Below, one piece after another: positions 8,936-18,069 of a stretch of 64,000 nt of DNA. Position numbers and translations under genes: made by a program. This DNA is from an uncultured Mycoplasmatota bacterium (GTDB taxonomy: Bacteria; Bacillota_I; Bacilli_A; RF39; UBA660), in the NCBI GenBank assembly GCA_900553855.1, contig USFG01000006.1, forward strand, positions 1 to 64,000, read 5' to 3'. The notes below the pieces were generated by a model, which worked only from the letters and a program-made list of their open reading frames with translations, was not told the DNA's origin and searched no databases. Position 1 is the first letter of the stretch. Each line of letters opens with the position of its first letter.

Positions 8936-9670
8936 ATGAAAAATATAAATTATGAAGCCCTAAAAGGTGATGAACATGTGTGTAAATCTTGGAGTTTAAT
9001 GCCATTTAAGATTGATGATAATTATGAATATATATCTAAAAATATTATATTCAATTTTGTTAGTACAATTATTTTAATACCAATTGCAATAATATTATAC
9101 TTTTTTAATAAAATATTTTTAGGATTTGAAATCGAAGGTAAAGAAAATAAAATAAAAGATTCTGGCTTTGTATCTGTATCAAACCATATTCATTATTTAG
9201 ATTGCACATTTATTGGACTTATAAACTATCCAAATAGAGTTTACTACCCAACAATTCAAGAAAATTTCAAAATTCCACTTGTTAGACATTTAATAAAATT
9301 ATTATGTGCTATTCCAATTCCTAAAGAAAGAAAACATAAAGATAAATTTTATAAACAAATTAATGATGCACTAGAAAAAAATAATATATTGCATATGTAC
9401 CCTGAAGGCTCTTTATGGCCCTATTATGAAAAAATTCGTGATTTTAAATATGGTGCATTTAAAATAGCAGTTGAAGCAAATAAACCTATTCAACCTATTC
9501 GTTTTGTTTTTGTAAATCCTGATGGCATTCAAAAATTATATAAGAGGAAAAAATGTATACACGCAATTATTCTTCCTGCTATATACCCAGATGAAACATT
9601 AGAATATAAAGAAAGAATCGAAGTCTTAAGAAATAAAACATATGATGCAATTTGCAAAGGAGGAAATTAA
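8936..9670 (+). CDS. PlsC-type 1-acylglycerol-3-phosphate acyltransferase
   Basis: A 244-residue acyltransferase with a membrane segment at about 37-63. The HX4D catalytic motif is His84...Asp89 (NHIHYLD), and the acceptor-site block YPEGSLW is near residue 160. The likely reaction is transfer of an acyl group to lysophosphatidic acid in phospholipid synthesis. A TATAAT about 30 bases upstream and GGTGA four bases before the ATG support expression. The next gene starts immediately after its stop and encodes a glycolipid synthase, so the pair probably feeds membrane glycerolipid formation. Confidence 0.85.
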   Translation: MKNINYEALKGDEHVCKSWSLMPFKIDDNYEYISKNIIFNFVSTIILIPIAIILYFFNKIFLGFEIEGKENKIKDSGFVSVSNHIHYLDCTFIGLINYPNRVYYPTIQENFKIPLVRHLIKLLCAIPIPKERKHKDKFYKQINDALEKNNILHMYPEGSLWPYYEKIRDFKYGAFKIAVEANKPIQPIRFVFVNPDGIQKLYKRKKCIHAIILPAIYPDETLEYKERIEVLRNKTYDAICKGGN

Positions 9671-10762
9671 GTGAAAGTACTAATATTATCTTGTTCTACA
9701 GGTGGTGGTCATAATTCTTGTGCAAACTACATAAAAGAGGAACTATTATTAAATAATATAGAATGTAATTTTATAGATTTTTTTGATATTTTTGGAAAGA
9801 ATGCTAAGAAAATGTCTTCGGATATTTATTTAAAAACTTTAGGTAATAATGGAAAAATATTTAAAAATGTTTATAAGGCTGGAGAATTAGTTAGCAAAAG
9901 TAAACTTCAAAGTCCAGTATATATTTTTAACAAAATGTTTAAGAAAAAACTTTATGAATACATTCAAAAAAATAATTATACTCTTGTAATTGCAACACAT
10001 TTATTTCCCTCACTTACACTTACTGCCATAAATAATGATAAAAAATATAAACATATTCCTTTTTTATTCGTGGTCACAGATTATGAACCTTGTCCTTTTA
10101 TAGAAGAAGCAAACCCAGAATATTTTATAATGCAAAAGACTTTAGAAAATACTTTTATACAAAAAGGTATTAGTGAAACAAATTTGCTAAATACCGGAAT
10201 TCCTGTATCGAGTAATTTTATTAAAAATGCTAAATCAATACGTAGGGAATATAACATTTCAGATGATGAAAATGTAATCTTAATAATGCTTGGTAGTATG
10301 GGCTTCGGAGAAATTGATAATATAATTAACCTTTTATTAAAGGAAAACATTAAAATTATAGTAATATGTGGAACCAATAAACAGTTATATGAAAAATTAA
10401 ATGAATATAAAAATGATAATCTTATTGTTATAGGTTTTACTAAAAACATTAATGATTTTATATATTCATCAGACTATGTTTTATCTAAACCTGGAGGTCT
10501 TTCCTCAACTGAAATTGCCTCAATACATAAACCACTTTTACATATATATCCCATTCCAGGTATAGAAACATATAATACTTTATTTTTTGAAAATAACAAA
10601 ATGAGTATAAAGTGTGATACAGATAAAGAAATTATTGATAATATAAAATACCTAATGAGTAATGAGGATATTTGTAAAGAAATGATTCAAAATCAAAAGA
10701 AAATTATAAATGAAAATAGTGCTAGTGATTTAGTAAAATTTATTTTAGACCATTTTAATTAA
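9671..10762 (+). CDS. MGDG-synthase/UgtP-like diacylglycerol glycosyltransferase
   Basis: A 363-residue GT28/MGDG-synthase-type enzyme. The N-terminal LILSCSTGGGHNS loop and the C-terminal SKPGGLSSTE block (about residue 275) are the acceptor and nucleotide-sugar motifs of this family. It probably adds one or more hexoses to diacylglycerol, making membrane glycolipid or the lipoteichoic acid anchor. The GTG start directly abuts the acyltransferase stop, with AGGAGG eight bases upstream. It ends in an intrinsic terminator, so the two genes form one operon. The sugar donor cannot be read from sequence. Confidence 0.8.
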   Translation: MKVLILSCSTGGGHNSCANYIKEELLLNNIECNFIDFFDIFGKNAKKMSSDIYLKTLGNNGKIFKNVYKAGELVSKSKLQSPVYIFNKMFKKKLYEYIQKNNYTLVIATHLFPSLTLTAINNDKKYKHIPFLFVVTDYEPCPFIEEANPEYFIMQKTLENTFIQKGISETNLLNTGIPVSSNFIKNAKSIRREYNISDDENVILIMLGSMGFGEIDNIINLLLKENIKIIVICGTNKQLYEKLNEYKNDNLIVIGFTKNINDFIYSSDYVLSKPGGLSSTEIASIHKPLLHIYPIPGIETYNTLFFENNKMSIKCDTDKEIIDNIKYLMSNEDICKEMIQNQKKIINENSASDLVKFILDHFN

Positions 10763-10775
10763 AAAATGGTTTTTT
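10749..10775 (+). terminator. Intrinsic terminator of the glycerolipid operon
   Basis: ACCATTTT (10749-10756) pairs with AAAATGGT (10763-10770), followed by five Ts. The stem overlaps the stop codon of the glycosyltransferase gene. Confidence 0.8.
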
Positions 10776-10795
10776 CATGATATAATAACTATATA

Positions 10796-10828
10796 TTTAA
10801 GATTTATTTAAGATAAAAAATATATAAT
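10796..10828 (+). promoter_or_regulatory. Response-regulator box and promoter, copy 1
   Basis: TTTAAG at 10796 and 10807 (11-bp period), then exactly 10 bases to TATAAT at 10823-10828. The direct repeat covers the -35 position, as in PhoB/OmpR-class activated promoters. It precedes the response regulator gene, so the system probably regulates itself. The same layout recurs at 12707 and 13843. Confidence 0.75.
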
Positions 10829-10845
10829 TTATTAGGTGGTGAAGG

Positions 10846-11538
10846 ATGAATATATTAATAATTGAGGATGAATTTAATTTAGCAGATGCAATCAAATCAA
10901 TGCTAAAAAAAGAAAATTATATTATTAAAATATGTACAAATGGAACAGAGGGTGAGGATGAAGCCCTAACTGGCATTTATGATCTTATACTTCTTGATGT
11001 AATGCTTCCAGGTAAAAATGGTTTTGAAATACTAAAAAGTATTCGAAAAGAAAATATAAATTCAAAAGTAATAATGCTTACAGCTAAAGCAAATATTGAT
11101 GATAAAATGGAAGGTTTTAATGAAGGTGCAAATGATTATTTAACAAAACCATTTCATATGGATGAACTTTTTGCAAGAATAAAACTTCAACTAAGTGATG
11201 GTAAAATTAAAAATGAATTAGCAACCTATGGTGATTTATCACTTGATACTCATAAATTAATATTAGAAAATACAAATACAAAAGAAACAATTAATATAAT
11301 TGGTAAAGAATATAATATTTTACTAATCTTATTAAATTCCCATGAAAGTATTATTTCCAAAGAACAATTATTTAGTAAAGTATGGGGTTATGATAGTGAT
11401 TCTGAAATAAATACACTCGAAGCATATATGTCATTTATAAGAAAGAAATTAAAAAATATAAATTCGAAAGTTAAAATTAAAGTAATTCGAAATATAGGTT
11501 ATAAATTGGAGTATCAAAATGAAAAAATTAAAATCTAA
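10846..11538 (+). CDS. OmpR/PhoB-family response regulator
   Basis: A 230-residue two-domain regulator. The receiver domain (1-115) has the acidic pocket EDE at 7-9, phosphoacceptor Asp51 in LLDVMLPG and Lys in YLTKPFH. The winged-helix DNA-binding domain (125-225) ends with VIRNIGYKL. A GGTGGTGA site precedes the ATG. It overlaps the histidine kinase gene by 20 bases. The direct-repeat box in its promoter, and in those of the next two units, fits the 11-bp spacing bound by dimers of this family. Confidence 0.92.
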   Translation: MNILIIEDEFNLADAIKSMLKKENYIIKICTNGTEGEDEALTGIYDLILLDVMLPGKNGFEILKSIRKENINSKVIMLTAKANIDDKMEGFNEGANDYLTKPFHMDELFARIKLQLSDGKIKNELATYGDLSLDTHKLILENTNTKETINIIGKEYNILLILLNSHESIISKEQLFSKVWGYDSDSEINTLEAYMSFIRKKLKNINSKVKIKVIRNIGYKLEYQNEKIKI

Positions 11539-12691
11539 AGTTTTCTTTACAATATCAACCATTCTAACAATTTTTGTTTTTGCAGTATTTTTGATATCTA
11601 ATGCTAGAACATACTCTGAAAAAAAAGAAAATGTTAAAAATGTGTTAGATAAAATGATTGAACTATCTGATAATACTAATAGTAATAATGTTTTTATGGA
11701 TTTTACCGTATATAATATAATTCTTGATGAAAATGGTATGTATAAAGAAACTGTTTCTCATACTTATGAAGATGTAATTGATATTGTAAAAATTAAAAAT
11801 ATAGCTAATAAAATAATTAAATATCATCATTCAAAATATTATATTGGAAATCTTTATAATGCAAAATATTCATATGCCTTTACTGATAATAATTCACTTA
11901 TTTTAATGGATAACTCAGAAGTTAAAAATACACTTACAAAAACACTTATAACAACAAGTATAATATTTATATTTTTAGAGTCATGCGTAATTTTAACATC
12001 ATTTATCTTAACAAGTTGGATAACTGAACCAGTAAGTGAAAGTTTTGAAAAACAAAAAAGATTTATAGCGGATGCCTCACACGAACTTAAAACACCACTT
12101 ACAGTAATTAATGCAAGTGTTGAAGCATATTATAATGATAAAAATGAGAAATGGATTCACAATATAAAAGAGGAAACCGAAAAAATGAATAAACTTGTTA
12201 TAGAACTATTAGATTTAGCAAAAATTGAGGCAAATAAAAAAATTCTTATGAAAGAAGAAAATTTATCAAAACTTACCGAAAATGAAATTTTAACATACGA
12301 GAGTTTATTTTATGAAAAAAAGATTAAATTAAAATATAACATTAAAAAGAATATAAAATATACTTGTAATGGTGATTTAATTAGACAACTTCTTGGAATT
12401 CTAATTGATAATAGTATAAAACATACAAATGAAAACGGTAATGTTACCGTTAATTTATATAAATCTAATAAAGATATAATCCTTGAGGTAAAAAACGATG
12501 GTGATGAAATAAAAAAAGAAGATGAACAAAAAATATTTGAAAGATTTTATAAAATAGATGAATCGAGAAATAGAAATGAAAATAGATATGGACTAGGTCT
12601 TGCAATTGCAAAAGATATAGTTGAGAAACATAATGCTAAAATAAGTGCAAGTTCTAAAAAAGGAATTACTACATTTAAAGTTACTTTTTAA
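11519..12691 (+). CDS. Sensor histidine kinase
   Basis: A 390-residue kinase. Membrane segments at about 8-28 and 140-165 flank an extracytoplasmic sensor domain of ~110 residues. The HisKA block holds the phosphorylated His188 (DASHELKTPLT). The HATPase domain has an N box (LIDNSIKHTNENG), a G1-like box (NDGDEI), FERFYK and a G2 box (RYGLGLAIAK). It is translationally coupled to the response regulator. The HtrA protease gene downstream shares the promoter box, suggesting that an envelope or protein-folding stress is sensed. Confidence 0.92.
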   Translation: MKKLKSKVFFTISTILTIFVFAVFLISNARTYSEKKENVKNVLDKMIELSDNTNSNNVFMDFTVYNIILDENGMYKETVSHTYEDVIDIVKIKNIANKIIKYHHSKYYIGNLYNAKYSYAFTDNNSLILMDNSEVKNTLTKTLITTSIIFIFLESCVILTSFILTSWITEPVSESFEKQKRFIADASHELKTPLTVINASVEAYYNDKNEKWIHNIKEETEKMNKLVIELLDLAKIEANKKILMKEENLSKLTENEILTYESLFYEKKIKLKYNIKKNIKYTCNGDLIRQLLGILIDNSIKHTNENGNVTVNLYKSNKDIILEVKNDGDEIKKEDEQKIFERFYKIDESRNRNENRYGLGLAIAKDIVEKHNAKISASSKKGITTFKVTF

Positions 12692-12709
12692 AAAAAAGTA
12701 ATTTTTTTT
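12680..12709 (+). terminator. Terminator of the two-component operon
   Basis: A TTACTTTTT/AAAAAGTAA stem followed by eight Ts, just beyond the kinase stop. Its T-run overlaps the first TTTAAG of the next promoter box. Confidence 0.7.
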
Positions 12710-12739
12710 AAGGTTTATTTAAGAATAAAGCATTATATT
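12707..12739 (+). promoter_or_regulatory. Response-regulator box and promoter, copy 2
   Basis: TTTAAG at 12707 and 12718 (11-bp period), then 10 bases to TATATT at 12734-12739. This is the same geometry as copies 1 and 3. It drives the HtrA gene starting at 12759. Confidence 0.75.
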
Positions 12740-12758
12740 TAATTTGTAAGGAGGAAAG

Positions 12759-13847
12759 ATGAAAGATAATAGAAAGACTATTCTTTATTCTATTAGTACA
12801 TTTTTTATAGGTATTGTATTATCTTTAGCAGTTATTTATAATTTTCCAAGTATATTTTCAAAAACTATTGTAAAAGAGGAAAAGAATGTTACTATTACAG
12901 ATACTGGTCTTAGTGAGTCAGTTGAAAAAGTATATAATAAAGTTGCTTTAATTAGTAATTATAGTATGGGTAAACTATCCGCTACAGGAAGTGGTTTTAT
13001 TTATAAAGTTGATGATAATGATACTTATATTGTAACAAATCATCATGTAGTTGACGGTGGAACTACATTTAAAGTAACGTATTCTGATGAAACTACATTA
13101 GATGCTACATTAGTTGGTAGTGATGAATATACTGATATTGCAGTTTTAAAAGTAAAAACAATTGATGGATTAGAAGCTGTTGAAATAAGTGATAGTAATA
13201 ATATTAAAGCAGGAGATACAGTATTTGCTTTAGGCTCACCACTTGATAGTGCATATTCATTTACTGTTACAAGAGGTATAATTTCTGGTAAAGAAAGACT
13301 TGTGGAAATAACAAGTAATAACTCAAATATTTTATTAAAGGTAATTCAAACAGATGCAGCTGTTAATTCAGGTAACAGTGGTGGCCCACTTTGTAATGCT
13401 AACGGACAGGTTATTGGCGTAGTTAATGCCAAACTTTCTGGTTCTGGCATCGAGGGTATTGGTTTTGCTATTCCAATAGACACTGCTATAGAAAAAGCCA
13501 ATGAAATAATTGGTGGTAATGAAAAAGAATATCCATATATTGGTGTTTCAATTGCGAGTGTTAGTGATGCAAAAAATGACTTTAGATATTATAGCTATGT
13601 AAAATCACTAGATATTGAAGAAGGAATATTGGTTCTTGATGTAGAGAAAAATTCACCAGCTTATAACAAGTTAAAAAAAGGCGATGTTATAACTAAAATT
13701 AATGATAGTGAAACAAAAAGCACCGCTTATTTTAGATATGAACTATATAAATATAACATAAACGATGAAATAACAATAACTTATATACGTGATGGTAAAG
13801 TTGAAAGTACAAAAATTAAACTTTCTAAAAAAAATTCAAATATTTAA
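12759..13847 (+). CDS. htrA: HtrA/DegP-like serine protease with PDZ domain
   Basis: A 362-residue membrane-anchored protease. An N-terminal segment (about 8-28) is followed by a trypsin-like domain with the full triad His96 (TNHHVV), Asp126 (TDIAVL) and Ser207 (GNSGGP). A C-terminal PDZ domain spans about 255-355. The active site would face outside and degrade or refold damaged exported proteins. AGGAGG precedes the ATG. Its promoter carries the same direct repeat as the two-component system upstream. A paralogue with an intact triad lies at 52848-53945 without such a box. Confidence 0.92.
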   Translation: MKDNRKTILYSISTFFIGIVLSLAVIYNFPSIFSKTIVKEEKNVTITDTGLSESVEKVYNKVALISNYSMGKLSATGSGFIYKVDDNDTYIVTNHHVVDGGTTFKVTYSDETTLDATLVGSDEYTDIAVLKVKTIDGLEAVEISDSNNIKAGDTVFALGSPLDSAYSFTVTRGIISGKERLVEITSNNSNILLKVIQTDAAVNSGNSGGPLCNANGQVIGVVNAKLSGSGIEGIGFAIPIDTAIEKANEIIGGNEKEYPYIGVSIASVSDAKNDFRYYSYVKSLDIEEGILVLDVEKNSPAYNKLKKGDVITKINDSETKSTAYFRYELYKYNINDEITITYIRDGKVESTKIKLSKKNSNI

Positions 13848-13875
13848 GTTTCATTTAAGGCAAATATTATATTAT
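13843..13875 (+). promoter_or_regulatory. Response-regulator box and promoter, copy 3
   Basis: TTTAAG at 13843 and 13854, then 10 bases to TATTAT at 13870-13875. The first half overlaps the stop codon of htrA. It precedes the thioredoxin-like gene at 13931. Confidence 0.7.
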
Positions 13876-13930
13876 TAAATTGTGAAAAAGAAATAAAGTA
13901 TTTTTCAAATCCATTAAAGGAGGTGGTCAA

Positions 13931-14170
13931 GTGAAAATAAACATTATCGGTGAAAATTCTAGTAATCGTATGAAACTATTAAAAAATTTAAATAAGGTTA
14001 CTAAAAACGAAGATATTAATATAGAAATTAATGTTATCGATGATAAAGAAACATTATCTAAATATAAAGATAAAAATAAACCGATACTTATGATTAATGA
14101 AAAAATAATAAGTAATGGAAAAATTTTAACCGATAGAGAAATTAGAAATTATATAAAAATCTTTGCGTAA
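13931..14170 (+). CDS. Thioredoxin-fold small protein lacking the CxxC motif
   Basis: A 79-residue protein with the size and layout of the Thioredoxin_3 (redox-active disulfide 2) family. It has an MKINIIGE strand, a helix, then KPILMINEKIISNGKILTDREI, which corresponds to the family's conserved second half. The redox site is replaced: NSSNR stands where CxxC is expected, and the protein has no cysteine. It cannot act as a dithiol reductase. The GTG start lies six bases after AGGAGGTGG. Its own promoter bears the response-regulator box, so it may be an adaptor or sensor in the same stress response. Confidence 0.6.
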   Translation: MKINIIGENSSNRMKLLKNLNKVTKNEDINIEINVIDDKETLSKYKDKNKPILMINEKIISNGKILTDREIRNYIKIFA

Positions 14171-14206
14171 GTAATTAAAATAATAAAATCTCACAAACTC
14201 AAAAAC

Positions 14207-14237
14207 AAAGGATATAGATAACCCTCTATATCCTTTT
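14207..14237. terminator. Bidirectional terminator between convergent genes
   Basis: AAAGGATATAGA and TCTATATCCTTT form a 12-bp stem between the thioredoxin-like gene and the convergent ABC permease. A/T runs on both sides would allow it to work in both directions. Confidence 0.8.
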
Positions 14238-15373
14238 TAATTGACTTTTCTTTTAAATCTTGTTACCAAAGTATTTAAAATTAGGAAAAATATAATACAT
14301 ATAATCATTATAATAAAGTTTTTTAATACAAACTCATATGATGCTTTATCAAGATTTTGTAATGATGCAATATATTCATTATTATCTATAAAATAAAATG
14401 TTGGAAAAATGTGGGCAATTTTTAAAGCAAATGAAGGCATATATTTTACAGGTATAAAAGCACCACATAAGAATGCTGAACCAAGTGATATTACATTTAC
14501 TACACCACTTATTGCACCTTTACTTTTTACTAAATTTGATATCAAGATTGCCATTGTAAAAGATACTATAAAAAATATAAACATATTTAAACTATATAAA
14601 ATTCCATTAATATTTAAAATACTACTTTTTAATATTAGAAAACTAAGTATTAAATAAACTATAAAAATTATAAATGTAAATGTGAATGAAGATATATATA
14701 AATAATTATTAAATGTTTTATAATTCATACCACTTACGCTTGTTCTTTTGCTGATTTTTTCATCATTAAAACTTGATAAAACTAAACATATTATATAAAT
14801 TACAATAGCCATTATTGAATAACTTGAAAAATTATAAAATAAAGAAATCTTACTATTTAAATTTGTTTTATTTTCAATTACAACATCCGCTTTTTTATTT
14901 AAAGTATTATCTAATTTTTGAATAGCTAGTATTTTATCATTATATAAATTCATATATTTTGAAAAAACATCTAAGTATTTATTTAAAAGTTCACTTGCAA
15001 TATATGAATCATAAGAATTATTGGTTTTTATATCAATATTAAATTCTTTTCCATTTTCTATTTTATTTTCAAATTCTTTTGGAATATAAATTACATAATT
15101 TGCATCTCTAAAAAAAACAGCATCATCAATATCATTTTCATCAGTAATATTTTTTACATTAGCATTTGTTTTTAAATATGATATTAAATTATCAGTTATT
15201 ATACCACTTGAGTTATTAACTATTATAATATCTGGTTTTGAACTTATAAATTCAAAGCTATTTTTATTTGCTTTTAAATTCATTGTTCCAAATACAAGTA
15301 ACATTACTGTGTATAAAATAATAATACCAATATTTTTCTTAACAATTTTCCAGTAAGTTTTAAATATTGTCAT
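14237..15373 (-). CDS. ABC-2 type exporter permease
   Basis: A 378-residue permease. One membrane segment (about 15-32) precedes an external domain of about 140 residues. A bundle of five segments then runs from about 180 to the end, with FLCGAFIPVKYMP typical of ABC-2 permeases. It overlaps the second permease gene by 14 bases. With the ATPase and TetR regulator it forms one operon. The likely role is efflux of a drug, peptide or lipid; the substrate is not visible. Confidence 0.85.
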   Translation of the reverse strand: MTIFKTYWKIVKKNIGIIILYTVMLLVFGTMNLKANKNSFEFISSKPDIIIVNNSSGIITDNLISYLKTNANVKNITDENDIDDAVFFRDANYVIYIPKEFENKIENGKEFNIDIKTNNSYDSYIASELLNKYLDVFSKYMNLYNDKILAIQKLDNTLNKKADVVIENKTNLNSKISLFYNFSSYSIMAIVIYIICLVLSSFNDEKISKRTSVSGMNYKTFNNYLYISSFTFTFIIFIVYLILSFLILKSSILNINGILYSLNMFIFFIVSFTMAILISNLVKSKGAISGVVNVISLGSAFLCGAFIPVKYMPSFALKIAHIFPTFYFIDNNEYIASLQNLDKASYEFVLKNFIIMIICIIFFLILNTLVTRFKRKVN

Positions 15374-16445
15374 ACTTTTGCCTCCTTAAGGAATTCGAAG
15401 ATATAAGTAACATTATTATTGTAAAAATAATAAGACTTAATATATTAAAATAATAGCGATTATTAACTCCATAATAGTATAAAGAATAAAGACCATCAAC
15501 AATCATATTACAGGGATTTAAATAATTTATTATTGGCATATTTTTATCAGTTACATATTTCATAGTTATTCCAGTCATTCCTGAAAAAAATGAAAGTGTC
15601 ATAGTAATTGCAATTAAAATACCAAATTTATTATTACTATTTGTTTTAATAGTGCTTGCAAGAAAAGTACCAAGTGATAGACTTGCAAGTAATCCAAAAA
15701 AAGTAAGAATAAAAACATATAATAAGTTATCTCCATAATCAACTTTTAAAACAAAAATTGTATATAAAAATAATATAAACATTCCAATTATTTGAACTAT
15801 GATACTTGCACAAAAACTACTTAATAATAAAATGCCTCTTTTAGCAGGACTTATATTAATTCTTTTTCCAGAAGTAGAAATATTAGGTAGTAAATAATTA
15901 ATCATTGTAAGAGCAATTGCGGCACCATAAAAGGCTGCCATAGCAATTAGTGTGTAATATTCAATCATAGTATAACTAATATTTTTTCTAGTAACATTTG
16001 TTATTTTATAATTAGTTAAAAAAGTATCAGGTAACTTACCATTAAGTAAATATTCTTCATAAATATCCTTATTTATTAAGATATCATCCATAATGCTTTT
16101 TAAAATAGTTTCTTTCCCTCCATTAGAGTTAATATATAAAATATTGTTATCAATATAACCTATAACTTTTTTATTTTCAAGTAATTTTTTAGAATTTTCT
16201 AAATTACTACTTTGAATTTTAATAACATTCTCTTTTTCTAAAACTTTAAATGCACTTATGATATAACTATTATTATTTGGAGTAATAGCAACATCAATTT
16301 TATTAAAGGTTTCTGTTTTTTCTATATTTGAAAAAGCTAAATTAAAAAGCGTTCCTAAAATTATTGGAAATATAAATGTCCAAAAAAGTAATCCTTTATT
16401 TTTAAATAATATTTTTAAACTATATTTAAAGTTATGTACAAACAT
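15360..16445 (-). CDS. ABC-2 type exporter permease
   Basis: A 361-residue permease with the same architecture as its neighbour: an N-terminal segment at about 18-36, an external domain to about 160, then five membrane segments with FFSGMTGITMKYV near 295. It overlaps the downstream permease by 14 bases and its ATG overlaps the end of the ATPase gene, indicating coupled translation. The two permeases probably form a heterodimer. Confidence 0.85.
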   Translation of the reverse strand: MFVHNFKYSLKILFKNKGLLFWTFIFPIILGTLFNLAFSNIEKTETFNKIDVAITPNNNSYIISAFKVLEKENVIKIQSSNLENSKKLLENKKVIGYIDNNILYINSNGGKETILKSIMDDILINKDIYEEYLLNGKLPDTFLTNYKITNVTRKNISYTMIEYYTLIAMAAFYGAAIALTMINYLLPNISTSGKRINISPAKRGILLLSSFCASIIVQIIGMFILFLYTIFVLKVDYGDNLLYVFILTFFGLLASLSLGTFLASTIKTNSNNKFGILIAITMTLSFFSGMTGITMKYVTDKNMPIINYLNPCNMIVDGLYSLYYYGVNNRYYFNILSLIIFTIIMLLISSNSLRRQKYDNI

Positions 16446-17383
16446 TAGTCTCTTAAATCCTTTCCAGTAAGTTCCAAAAACACATCATTTAAACTAGGTC
16501 TTTCAGAATATATTTTATTATATGAAATACTATTTTCTTTTAAAAAGCTTGTTAATTTACCTAAATTATCAGTACCTTTTGAATAAGTAATTATAAGTAA
16601 ATTATCTTTATATGAAATGTTTCTAATTTGTTTAAATTTTGATAGTTTATCTATATCATTATTAGAAATACTATTTAATTCTACAGTTATTTTTTCTTCG
16701 ATATTAGATAGTTTTTTTAGTTCATCAGTTGTGCCACTTGCTATGATTTTACCATTGTCAAGAATTATAATTCTATCACAAATACTTTCTGCTTCTTCCA
16801 TATAATGAGTTGTATATATAATTGTTGCTCCATCATTAGATAATTTTTTTATACCGGATAATATATTATTTCGACTTTGGGGATCAACGGCAACAGTTGG
16901 TTCATCAAGAAATATTATACTAGGTTTATGAGCAATACCACAAGCAATATTAAGCCTTCGAAGTAGTCCTCCGGATAACTGTTTTGGATAGTACTTTTTA
17001 AAATTCTCAAGACCAGTTAACTTAATAGCATCATTAATATACTTTTTTCTTTTTTCTTTATCAGTTATATAAAGCCCACAGAAATAATCAATATTATCAT
17101 AAACAGTAAGTTCTTCGAATACTGCAACTTCTTGAAAAATAACACCAATTTTTTCTTTAATATCATAAGCATCAGTATTCATTTCTTTACCATATATTTT
17201 TATTAAACCTTTATCAAAATTTAATAGTGACAATATAGAATTTATTGTTGTAGTTTTTCCACTTCCATTTGGACCTAAAAGTCCCAGAATTTCTCCTTTT
17301 TTAACATTAAATGTTAAATTATCAACTGCGATTTTATTTTTATATGATTTAGTTAAATTTTTTACCTCAATTATATTTTCCAT
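16445..17383 (-). CDS. ABC exporter ATP-binding protein
   Basis: A 312-residue ATPase of the CcmA/DRA type. It has Walker A GPNGSGKTTT near residue 40, signature LSGGLLRRLN near 138, Walker B IIFLDEPTVAVDP and the H-loop TTHYMEEAE. The extra C-terminal domain (225-312) is usual for drug or polyketide exporters. I place the start at ATG 17383, which overlaps the TetR stop as TGATG. It energises the two ABC-2 permeases downstream. Confidence 0.92.
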   Translation of the reverse strand: MENIIEVKNLTKSYKNKIAVDNLTFNVKKGEILGLLGPNGSGKTTTINSILSLLNFDKGLIKIYGKEMNTDAYDIKEKIGVIFQEVAVFEELTVYDNIDYFCGLYITDKEKRKKYINDAIKLTGLENFKKYYPKQLSGGLLRRLNIACGIAHKPSIIFLDEPTVAVDPQSRNNILSGIKKLSNDGATIIYTTHYMEEAESICDRIIILDNGKIIASGTTDELKKLSNIEEKITVELNSISNNDIDKLSKFKQIRNISYKDNLLIITYSKGTDNLGKLTSFLKENSISYNKIYSERPSLNDVFLELTGKDLRD

Positions 17384-17976
17384 CAATTTTCCTCCCTAAA
17401 AATATATTTGTTGTTTGGATTATCTCGAAGAAGCATAAGTGCTTGAAACTCTTGTGAAATAAGAATATTTATTTGTTCATCTGTTAAATTAATTTTATCA
17501 TTTGCAAGAAGTGTTGCAAGACCATGACAAAATGTCCACATCTTAAAATGAAAATCATTTATATCTTCCAAAGATAAATTTGTACTTATTTTAATAAATC
17601 CCTTAACTATATTAAAACTAGCATCTGTATCTTGATTAAAAGTATTTAAATCACAATTTTTATTTAAGAATAATACTTGATAAAAATTTTTTTCTTCCCT
17701 AGCAAATTTAATATAATTTAATCCAACTTGTTTATATTTAGGAATCTTATCATTTAAATTATTCAAGATATATGAATAAAAATAATCATGTATTTTCTTA
17801 CATAATTCATTAAAAAGTTCATCTGAATTTTTAAATTGGTAATATATAGGTCTTATTGAACAATTTAAATATTTAGCAAGTTCTCTATTACTAACCTTAT
17901 TTATACCATATTTTCTAGTTATATCAAAACCAGCATTTAAAATATTTTCTTTAGATATTATTATATTTCTTGGCAT
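17383..17976 (-). CDS. TetR-family transcriptional regulator
   Basis: A 197-residue regulator. The N-terminal helix-turn-helix (about 10-60) contains KYGINKVSNRELAKYLNCS, then IYYQFKNSDELF as in TetR proteins. The C-terminal domain binds the ligand. It is the first gene of the exporter operon and shares a stop/start overlap with the ATPase, so it most likely represses its own operon until the exported compound is present. It is divergent from the L,D-transpeptidase gene, and both promoters lie within the 93-bp gap. Confidence 0.88.
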   Translation of the reverse strand: MPRNIIISKENILNAGFDITRKYGINKVSNRELAKYLNCSIRPIYYQFKNSDELFNELCKKIHDYFYSYILNNLNDKIPKYKQVGLNYIKFAREEKNFYQVLFLNKNCDLNTFNQDTDASFNIVKGFIKISTNLSLEDINDFHFKMWTFCHGLATLLANDKINLTDEQINILISQEFQALMLLRDNPNNKYIFREEN

Positions 17977-18034
17977 TTTTTACTTCCTTTCATTATAAAT
18001 TGTATCATGTGATATTTTATTTGTAAATTATAAA

Positions 18035-18063
18035 TTGACTTTTATATCAAGTTTTAGTAATAT
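18035..18063 (+). promoter_or_regulatory. Promoter giving a probably leaderless mRNA
   Basis: TTGACT (18035-18040) and TAATAT (18058-18063) are 17 bases apart. The expected transcription start is within a base or two of the ATG at 18070. No ribosome binding site precedes that ATG. Confidence 0.65.
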
Positions 18064-18069
18064 AAAGAT

